A DNA stretch of 9,528 nt, taken from the NCBI GenBank assembly GCA_030146615.1, contig JASLBL010000205.1:1-9528 (forward strand), given 5' to 3'. Below are positions 1 to 4,225 of this stretch, piece after piece. The position numbers and the translations under genes are program-made. The DNA comes from Actinomycetes bacterium. GTDB lineage: Bacteria > Actinomycetota > CALGFH01. Under the pieces are notes generated by a model that saw only the letters and a list, made by a program, of their open reading frames with translations, searched no databases and was not told where the DNA came from. The stretch's first letter is position 1, and each line of letters opens with the position of its first letter.

Positions 1-140
1 TCGTAGAACACGAACGGCTCGGCCCCGACCCGCTGGTCGACCGAGCGCTGGAACACCTTGCGGTCGCGCCACAGGCCGAGGATGCGGGCGTCGAGGGCGG
101 GGAGGTCGAGGTTGGGGTCGACCTCGGGGAACTGGCCCAT
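1..140 (-). CDS. ileS: Isoleucyl-tRNA synthetase, N-terminal fragment (cut by window edge)
   Basis: Cytoplasmic enzyme that charges tRNA-Ile with isoleucine. Only the first 46 codons are present, from an ATG at 140-138 reading leftwards off the window. The peptide starts MGQFPEVDPNLDL, continues ARILGLWRDRKVFQRSV and ends EPFVFY. This is the usual IleRS opening: a short lead, an 'iL.fW.....F..S' helix, then the strand running into the GPP.ANG and HIGH region, which lies outside the window. An AAGGAG ribosome site (157-152) sits 11 nt before the ATG and fixes the start. Identity as the Ile enzyme rather than Val or Leu is strengthened by the T-box leader directly upstream, whose specifier triplet is AUC. 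The gene is divergent from the DksA-like gene at 508. The catalytic part cannot be judged from this window. Confidence 0.88.
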   Translation of the reverse strand, partial: MGQFPEVDPNLDLPALDARILGLWRDRKVFQRSVDQRVGAEPFVFY

Positions 141-440
141 CCGCTGATCGTCTCCTTCGCGTCGTCGTTCGCTCGGCGAAGGGACGAGGCCCGGGGGCCC
201 CGCGGTACCACCCCTCGTGCCGGCGGCCTCGCGACCACCGGCCACTCACCGGCCGCCCGGCGCTGGTCCGGATGGCCTCCAGCTGTCACGGGCTGGCCCG
301 GCTGCGTCTACTGGGCGCGGGGCGCCGTTCGGGCAGCGGCTCGGGGAGGATGTTCGAGAGGCGCCGTGCCGCCGGGCTCCCACCATCCCCGGCTCGCTGG
401 CGGCCGTGCCGCCCCCTACTCGTTCCCGTCGTCGCCTGTA
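141..440 (-). promoter_or_regulatory. T-box riboswitch (tRNA-Ile responsive, translational type) in the ileS leader
   Basis: Read on the minus strand, this stretch has the parts of a T-box leader in the right order. Stem I begins with AGTA (420-417, 5' side of the specifier loop). Next come the distal Stem I motifs AGCGAG (398-393) and GGGATGGTGGGAGCCC (389-374). The returning strand CGCCTCT (363-357) can pair with GGGGGCG (416-410, two G-U pairs). The specifier loop strand is CGAACATCC with ATC, an Ile codon, at 351-349. An AGTAGACGCAGCC linker (311-299) follows. Then comes the T-box core GGGTGGTACCGCGGGG (213-198), whose TGGT (210-207) would pair with the NCCA end of uncharged tRNA. Pairing of ACGAGG (218-213) with CCTCGT (189-184) frames it. 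There is no U-rich terminator. Instead CGTCCCTTCG (186-177) can pair with the ribosome-site strand at 159-149, which points to control of translation initiation. Specificity for Ile is read from the triplet and the downstream gene. Confidence 0.93.
149..186 (-). promoter_or_regulatory. Shine-Dalgarno sequestering hairpin of the ileS T-box
   Basis: On the minus strand CGTCCCTTCG (186-177) pairs with CGAAGGAGACG (159-149): ten base pairs broken only by one bulged A (153), with a 17-nt loop. The 3' arm contains the AAGGAG ribosome site (157-152) of ileS, so this helix would block initiation. Its 5' arm shares CGT (186-184) with the CCTCGT (189-184) that closes the T-box core helix, so the two structures compete. 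By analogy with known actinobacterial ileS leaders, uncharged tRNA-Ile should favour the core helix and free the ribosome site. The pairing is read directly; the switch direction is inferred. Confidence 0.75.
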
Positions 441-452
441 TTGTGAGTCTAC
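436..452. promoter_or_regulatory. Probable divergent promoter core between ileS and the DksA-like gene
   Basis: This is the AT-richest patch of the 367-nt gap between the two divergent genes. On the minus strand TAGACT (451-446) fits the TAnnnT form of actinobacterial -10 elements and lies just upstream of the T-box leader. On the plus strand TATTGT (439-444) is a possible -10 for the DksA-like gene, 64 nt before its ATG. Neither has a good -35 at 16-18 nt, so exact hexamers are uncertain. Position is the main argument: a start point near 440 is needed for a complete T-box transcript. Confidence 0.35.
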
Positions 453-507
453 CCCGCCCCGGCAACCGCAATGGGCCAAGAGGATGGGCCGTCGTCGGAG
501 GGACGCC

Positions 508-957
508 ATGGCACGCAAGAAGACCGCTGGGGCCGCAGCCGCGACCGGGGCCGAGCCGGCGCCGCGACCGCGCGGCCACCGCTCGCTCGTCACCAAGCGG
601 GACCTCCAGGGCTACCGCCGGCGGCTCGAGGCCGAGCTGGCCGAGCTGCGTGGCCAGCGGGCCGACCTGGAGGAGTCGACCGAGGCCAGCCTGGCCGACG
701 CCACCGGCGAGGTCGGCTTCGACGAGGAGTTCGCCGACGCCGGCAGCTTCACCTTCGAGCGCGAGCGCGACCTGTCGCTGGTCGACAACGCCAAGGACCT
801 GATCGACAAGGTCGAGCACGCCCTCGGCCGGATCGACGCCGGCACGTTCGGCCGCTGCGAGGCCTGCGGCGGCGCCATCGAGGCCGAGCGGCTGGACGCC
901 CTGCCGTACGCGACGCTGTGCCTGGCCGACGCCCGCCAGCGGGTCCGGCTGCGGTGA
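508..957 (+). CDS. TraR/DksA-family zinc-finger regulator
   Basis: Likely an RNA polymerase-binding regulator of the TraR/DksA family, acting in the secondary channel; target genes are unknown. The 149-aa protein has a basic, Ala/Pro-rich N-terminal tail (1-28), a charged helical coiled-coil region (about 31-110) and a C-terminal zinc finger (117-141). The family signature is clear in FERERDLSLVDNAKDLI and in IDAGTFGRCEACGGAI. The finger has C117-x2-C120 and C138, but the fourth position is D141 instead of Cys. The coiled-coil tip reads GFDEEFADAGS, acidic but not the DPxDxA tip of E. coli DksA. The start is the ATG at 508, with GGAGG (497-501) 6 nt before it. The frame stays open back to 217, but that part overlaps the ileS T-box leader on the other strand and has no coding look. 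It lies 2 nt before the lspA ATG, as in other actinobacteria. Confidence 0.88.
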   Translation: MARKKTAGAAAATGAEPAPRPRGHRSLVTKRDLQGYRRRLEAELAELRGQRADLEESTEASLADATGEVGFDEEFADAGSFTFERERDLSLVDNAKDLIDKVEHALGRIDAGTFGRCEACGGAIEAERLDALPYATLCLADARQRVRLR

Positions 958-959
958 CC

Positions 960-1472
960 ATGGCCGCGACCGGGCGGTCCAGGCGGCTGCTGGCCCTGTA
1001 CGGCACCGCCGCCGTCGTGCTCGCCCTCGACCAGCTCACCAAGCACCTGGTGGTCAGCAACCTGGCCGGGCGCCCTCCGGTCGACCTGATCGGCGACGTC
1101 GTCCAGTTCCGCTACACCACCAACTCCGGCGGGGCGTTCTCGCTGCTGACCGGGGCCCCGCTGTTCTTCGGGATCATGGCCATCGTGATCATCGGCGGGA
1201 TCATCTACGCCTCCCGCCGCGCCCAGCCGCTGTCCATGCTGGTCGTGCTGGGCCTGATCCTCGGCGGGGCCCTCGGCAACCTGACCGACCGGCTGCTGCG
1301 GGGCGAGGGCCTGCTCCGGGGCGAGGTGGTCGACTTCGTCAAGGTCGGTATCTGGCCGGTGTTCAACCTGGCCGACTCCTGCGTCGTGGTCGGGGGGATC
1401 CTCCTGGCCATCCTCCTCGGCCGGGCCGAGAGCGACCCCGCCCAGGCCTCGGCCGACACCGACCGCGCTTGA
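960..1472 (+). CDS. lspA: Lipoprotein signal peptidase (signal peptidase II)
   Basis: Membrane aspartic protease that cuts the signal peptide from diacylglyceryl-modified prolipoproteins at the lipobox Cys, the step after Lgt. At 170 aa it has normal length, with four hydrophobic segments at about 11-30, 62-83, 91-107 and 132-154. Family motifs are all present: DQLTK (24-28), NSGGAF (55-60), GGALGNLTDR (102-111), VVDF (123-126) and FNLADS (135-140). D125 and D139 correspond to the catalytic aspartate pair known from LspA structures; D110 is also conserved. The loop between GNLTDR and VVDF is longer than in E. coli but is similarly long in mycobacterial LspA. The start is ambiguous: ATG at 960, or GTG at 954, which would overlap the preceding TGA. 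No strong ribosome site is seen, so translation is probably coupled to the DksA-like gene. The stop TGA overlaps the next gene's TTG start. Confidence 0.95.
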   Translation: MAATGRSRRLLALYGTAAVVLALDQLTKHLVVSNLAGRPPVDLIGDVVQFRYTTNSGGAFSLLTGAPLFFGIMAIVIIGGIIYASRRAQPLSMLVVLGLILGGALGNLTDRLLRGEGLLRGEVVDFVKVGIWPVFNLADSCVVVGGILLAILLGRAESDPAQASADTDRA

Positions 1473-2395
1473 CCCCTCCCGGCGAGGCCGTGGCCGGGGC
1501 GGAGGCGGCCGGGCGCCGGCTGGACGAGGTGGTGGCCGAGCTGGCCGGGACCTCCCGGGCCCAGGCGGCCCGCTGGGCCGGCGACGGCCTGGTCGAGGTG
1601 GACGGCCGGCCCCGGCCCAAGGCCCACCGGCTGCGGGGCGGCGAGCGGCTGGCCTGGGCGCCGCCCCCGCCGCCGTCGGCCGGCGGGCCGGTGGCCGAGG
1701 ACCGGCCGCTGACCGTCCGCTACGAGGACGACCGGCTGCTGGTCGTGGCCAAGCCGGCCGGCCTGGTCGTCCACCCCGGCCCCGGCCATCCCACCGGCAC
1801 CCTGGTCAACGCCCTCCTCGGCCGGGCCGGGACCAGTCTGTCGGCCGGCGGGGGAGCGGCCGACCGGCCCGGCATCGTTCACCGGCTCGACAAGGACACC
1901 TCCGGGCTCCTGCTGGTGGCCAAGGACGACGCCACCCACCTGGCCCTGGCCCGCGACCTGGCCGCCCACCGGATCGAGCGCCGGTACCTGGCCCTGGTCC
2001 AGGGCCGCCTCCCCGCCGAGGAGGGCACGGTCGACGCCTCCGTCGGCCGCCACCCCCGCGACCGCAAGCGCATGGCCGTGGTCCCGGCCGGCCGCCCCGC
2101 CGTCACCCACTGGCGGGTCCTGGAGACCTTCCCGGCCGTCCAGCTGACCGAGGCCACCCTGGAGACCGGCCGCACCCACCAGGTCCGGGTCCACCTGGCC
2201 TCCCTCCGTCACCCCCTGGCCGGCGACCGCACCTACGGCGCCGACCCCACCCTGGCCGCCCGCCTGGGCCTGCCCCGCCCCTTCCTCCACGCCTGGCGCC
2301 TGGCCTTCGACCACCCCTGGACCGGTTCCCGGGTCGAGCTCACCGAGCCCCTCCCTCCCGACCTCCAGTCGGTCCTCGACCGCCTCCGCGGCTAG
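1469..2395 (+). CDS. rluD: RluA/RluD-family large-subunit rRNA pseudouridine synthase
   Basis: Converts specific uridines to pseudouridine, in RluD itself in helix 69 of 23S rRNA; the exact target here is inferred. The 308-aa protein has an N-terminal S4 RNA-binding domain (about 16-63, RRLDEVVAEL to GGERLAW) and a Pro-rich linker (64-72). The catalytic domain holds LVVAKPAGLVVHP (91-103), the signature GIVHRLDKDTSG (135-146) with catalytic D141, RRYLALVQG (171-179) and GRTHQVRVHL (234-243), followed by HPLAGDRTYG. All of these belong to the RluA/C/D branch. The start shown is a TTG whose TG is shared with the lspA stop (TTGA). An in-frame GTG at 1490 is an alternative that also keeps the whole S4 domain. 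No clear ribosome site precedes either, so coupling to lspA is likely. The stop TAG at 2393 falls in a CTAG that also ends the convergent gene. Confidence 0.93.
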   Translation: MTPPGEAVAGAEAAGRRLDEVVAELAGTSRAQAARWAGDGLVEVDGRPRPKAHRLRGGERLAWAPPPPPSAGGPVAEDRPLTVRYEDDRLLVVAKPAGLVVHPGPGHPTGTLVNALLGRAGTSLSAGGGAADRPGIVHRLDKDTSGLLLVAKDDATHLALARDLAAHRIERRYLALVQGRLPAEEGTVDASVGRHPRDRKRMAVVPAGRPAVTHWRVLETFPAVQLTEATLETGRTHQVRVHLASLRHPLAGDRTYGADPTLAARLGLPRPFLHAWRLAFDHPWTGSRVELTEPLPPDLQSVLDRLRG

Positions 2396-2607
2396 TCCTC
2401 CAGGTCCTGGAGGGAGTCGCCGATCAGCCAGAGCATCGGGGGCCAGAGGCCGACGAACAGGGCTCGGCGCTCGGCGTTGTCGCGGTGCTCCTGGTCGACC
2501 GTCTTGGCCCGGACCCAGAGGCCGAGGCAGAGGGCGATCGACCCGAGCGACGCCGCCTGCAGGTAGGTGCTGCGCAGGCCGGCCGCGTGCAGCGCCTTGA
2601 CCAGCAT
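2392..2607 (-). CDS. Small two-helix membrane protein, function unknown
   Basis: A 71-aa protein I cannot assign to a named function. It has two hydrophobic stretches: about 14-32 (TYLQAASLGSIALCLGLWV) and 49-66 (ALFVGLWPPMLWLIGDSL). They are joined by a polar loop rich in charged residues (RAKTVDQEHRDNAERR) and followed by an acidic tail ending QDLED, which suggests a hairpin membrane protein. Two ATGs lie side by side (2610 and 2607). The ribosome site AGGAGG directly upstream is 4 nt from the second but only 1 nt from the first, so the second is preferred. The frame is open further upstream, but that part overlaps the divergent gene's promoter and start. It is convergent with rluD, with stop codons interlocked in CTAG, and divergent from the DUF1990 gene at 2672. 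Confidence 0.72.
   Translation of the reverse strand: MLVKALHAAGLRSTYLQAASLGSIALCLGLWVRAKTVDQEHRDNAERRALFVGLWPPMLWLIGDSLQDLED
2397..2413. terminator. Palindrome at the rluD / small-gene convergent junction, possible terminator
   Basis: CCTCCAGG and CCTGGAGG flank a single T, a perfect 8-bp inverted repeat starting 2 nt after the rluD stop. As RNA it could fold into a 6-bp stem with a 5-nt loop. There is no U-tract, so termination is only a possibility. On the minus strand the same bases encode the last residues (LQDLE) of the small membrane protein. Confidence 0.35.
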
Positions 2608-2671
2608 CATCCCTCCTCGTGGTCCGTGTGTGCGGCAACCCCGGGGGTAGACCATCACGAAAGGGAGAAAC

Positions 2672-3391
2672 ATGGGAACCGAGACGAGCCTGGGCCGGCG
2701 GGCCGGCACCGTGGTCAGGTGGCCGGTCGGGATGGGGCTGGCCTTCTGGCGCTACCTGTGGCGGACCATGCCGCTGCACCGCAGCGACGAGACCGGGTCG
2801 CCGGAGCAGGACCTGCCCCCGCCGCTGCCCGTCGGGCTGGCCGGCGGGCGCCTCCAGCGGCTCGAGGACGGGACCGGGCCGCTGTTCCGGCGCTGCTACC
2901 GGGTGTGGATCGAGGGCTCCCGGCTCACCCCCGAGGAGCTGATGGCCGAGGTGCTGCGCGAGCCCAACCGGGCCGCCCCCATCGAGGTGGCCGTGTTCCG
3001 CAAGACCAGGGGCGGCGAGGGGCTGCTCCAGGAGGGGGACGAGTTCGTGGTCCGCATGCCCGGCCCCTGGGACGGGCCGGTGGTGGTGGTCGACCGGACC
3101 CCGACCTCGTTCCGGTTCGCCACCCTCCGGGGCCACCTGGAGGCCGGCCAGATCGAGTTCCGGGCCCGGCCCGAGGACGAGGGCATCCGCTTCGAGATCG
3201 AGTCCTGGGCCCGCAGCGGCGACTGGCTGGCCGGCCTGCTGTACGACCGGGTCCGGCTGGCCAAGGAGATGCAGCTGCACATGTGGACCCACTTCTGCGA
3301 GCGGGCGGCCAAGCTGGCCGGCGGCCGCATCCGGGGCGGCATCCACATCGACACCCGCCGGGTCGAGGCCGAGGTGGCCGGTGGCCGTTGA
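2672..3391 (+). CDS. DUF1990-family protein, first of a tandem pair
   Basis: A 239-aa protein of unknown function resembling the DUF1990 family. The family-like part is at 140-215: VDRTPTSFRFATLRGHLEAGQIEF, where 'TL.GH.EAG' is the hallmark strand-turn, then a strand pair (GIRFEIESWARSGDW) and a C-terminal helix (RVRLAKEMQLHMWTHFCERAAKLA). The N-terminus is basic with an aromatic patch (FWRYLWRTMPLHR, 25-37). No signal peptide is evident, nor catalytic residues I could name. The ATG start is well supported by AGGGAG (2662-2667), 4 nt upstream. Only 64 nt separate it from the divergent small membrane protein gene. Its last 11 nt overlap the next DUF1990 gene, so the two are probably translated together. 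The C-terminus RVEAEVAGGR looks disordered. Confidence 0.85.
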   Translation: MGTETSLGRRAGTVVRWPVGMGLAFWRYLWRTMPLHRSDETGSPEQDLPPPLPVGLAGGRLQRLEDGTGPLFRRCYRVWIEGSRLTPEELMAEVLREPNRAAPIEVAVFRKTRGGEGLLQEGDEFVVRMPGPWDGPVVVVDRTPTSFRFATLRGHLEAGQIEFRARPEDEGIRFEIESWARSGDWLAGLLYDRVRLAKEMQLHMWTHFCERAAKLAGGRIRGGIHIDTRRVEAEVAGGR

Positions 3392-3811
3392 CCGCCCCCG
3401 GGGCAGCCGCCGGGCCCTGGCGGCCCTGGCCGGCAAGGGCTTCAACTTCGACCCCGACCAGCGCGACCACTACACGACCGAGAACGGCTGGAAGGTCGAC
3501 GACTACCTCCAGCCGCTCCCGGCCGAGCCGCCCGGCCCGCCCGTCCCGGGGGGCAGCTTCGAGGTCGCCCGGCAGCTGATGCGCGACTACGAGTTCGCCG
3601 ACCCGGCCATCGTCCGGGCCGTCTACGCCGAGGACAGCCCCTTCGAGACCCGCGACATGCTGCTCGAGGGCCGCTTCTACGGCCTCCGGTTCCACCTCGG
3701 CGTCCGGGTCGGCGGGCTGGTCGACGACGAGCTCGACGTCGACGGCCGCCCGGCCCGGCGCTGGGGCTGGAACTACCGCACCCTCCAGGGGCACCTGGAG
3801 GCCGGCCAGAT
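3121..3811 (+). repeat. 33-nt near-identical segment shared by the two DUF1990 genes
   Basis: The blocks at 3121-3153 and 3779-3811 agree at 31 of 33 positions. Both encode TL(R/Q)GHLEAGQ, the DUF1990 hallmark, in the same frame. The match reflects common ancestry plus strong constraint and codon bias. The coordinates span both copies; the sequence between them is not repeated. Confidence 0.7.
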
Positions 3812-4043
3812 GGACTACGAGGTCCGCAAGTGGCTGGACAGCGGCGAGGTCGAGTTCCGGATCCACGCCTTCTCCCGCCCGGCCCACATCCCCAACCCGG
3901 TCATCCGGCTCGGCTTCCGGGTGTTCGGCCGCTGGGTCCAGCGCCGCTTCGCCAGGCACGCCTGCCAGCGGATGGCCCGGCTGACGGCCGCCCGGGCGAC
4001 GGTCAGGGCGGCCGCCACCGACCCTCCGGCCACAAGTCCATAA
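3381..4043 (+). CDS. DUF1990-family protein, second of a tandem pair
   Basis: A 220-aa DUF1990-type protein of unknown function, clearly a diverged relative of its upstream neighbour. It opens with a conserved-looking block (GFNFDPDQRDHYTTENGW, 20-37), then a Pro-rich linker (45-57) and the core. The core has DYEFADPAIVRAVY (69-82), DMLLEGRFYGLRFHLGVRVG (92-111), WGWNYRTLQGHLEAGQMDYEV (128-148), EVEFRIHAFSRPAHIPNPV (156-174) and a basic C-terminal helix. The 'GHLEAGQ' and 'AFSRPA' elements are the DUF1990 hallmarks. The start is GTG at 3381, giving an 11-nt overlap with the previous gene; no better ATG exists near the conserved N-terminal block. The last 20 residues are Ala/Thr-rich and probably disordered. 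A hairpin follows 13 nt after the stop. Confidence 0.87.
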   Translation: MAVDRPRGSRRALAALAGKGFNFDPDQRDHYTTENGWKVDDYLQPLPAEPPGPPVPGGSFEVARQLMRDYEFADPAIVRAVYAEDSPFETRDMLLEGRFYGLRFHLGVRVGGLVDDELDVDGRPARRWGWNYRTLQGHLEAGQMDYEVRKWLDSGEVEFRIHAFSRPAHIPNPVIRLGFRVFGRWVQRRFARHACQRMARLTAARATVRAAATDPPATSP

Positions 4044-4056
4044 GCTGGCGGTTCTC

Positions 4057-4087
4057 TCCGAAACCGTTGTGCCGCAACGATTTCGGA
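4057..4087 (+). terminator. Strong hairpin after the DUF1990 pair, likely intrinsic terminator
   Basis: TCCGAAACCGTTG (4057-4069) and CAACGATTTCGGA (4075-4087) pair over 13 positions with one C/A mismatch around a 5-nt loop (TGCCG). It starts 13 nt after the stop of the second DUF1990 gene and lies before the dnaE promoter. That placement fits transcription termination. No U-run follows, which is common for hairpin terminators in GC-rich actinobacteria. It could instead be a protein-binding palindrome. Confidence 0.55.
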
Positions 4088-4100
4088 CACCCGGAGGTGA

Positions 4101-4129
4101 TTGCCCGCGGGACGTGCGGGGTGTAGGCT
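4101..4129 (+). promoter_or_regulatory. Predicted SigA-type promoter of dnaE
   Basis: TTGCCC (4101-4106) and TAGGCT (4124-4129) are separated by exactly 17 nt. The first matches TTGACA at 4 of 6 positions; the second fits the actinobacterial TAnnnT -10 form. A transcript would start near 4136 and carry about 90 nt before the dnaE ATG. The gap is free of genes and lies downstream of a likely terminator. Confidence 0.55.
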
Positions 4130-4155
4130 CCGACCCGGAATTACAGCCGTGTTAT

Positions 4156-4164
4156 TTGTCCACA
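4156..4164 (+). promoter_or_regulatory. DnaA box in the dnaE leader
   Basis: TTGTCCACA is an exact copy of the DnaA-binding nonamer preferred in high-GC actinobacteria such as Streptomyces (E. coli form TTATNCACA). It lies about 20 nt downstream of the predicted dnaE start point and 61 nt before the ATG. Its CCACA is mirrored by TGTGG three bases on (4160-4172, CCACAGGCTGTGG), giving a short palindrome. Only one full box is present, so this is more likely a control site than an origin. Confidence 0.55.
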
Positions 4165-4225
4165 GGCTGTGGGAAACTCCGGTCCAGCGGCAATCGCACC
4201 AGCGGTAGGGAGAGCAACAGCAGTC

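Noticed and set aside
217..507. An N-terminal extension of 97 codons for the DksA-like protein
   Set aside because: It is low-complexity, lies over the ileS T-box leader on the other strand, and the ATG at 508 has a proper ribosome site and a family-like N-terminus.
1281..1335. LLRGEG/LLRGEV duplication in LspA as a recent insertion
   Set aside because: Mycobacterial LspA has a loop of similar length at the same place, so this is the normal actinobacterial form and not an expansion.
1205..3445. Long open frame of 746 codons on the minus strand
   Set aside because: It is antisense to lspA, rluD and the DUF1990 genes, with Pro/Gly/Arg-rich product and no motifs. Long antisense frames are expected at this GC content.
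4169..4225. Upstream GTG start for dnaE
   Set aside because: It adds 19 unconserved residues, has no ribosome site, and the ATG at 4226 matches the family start.
4044..4225. Replication origin in front of dnaE
   Set aside because: Only one full DnaA box is present, with no AT-rich unwinding region and no dnaA or dnaN nearby.
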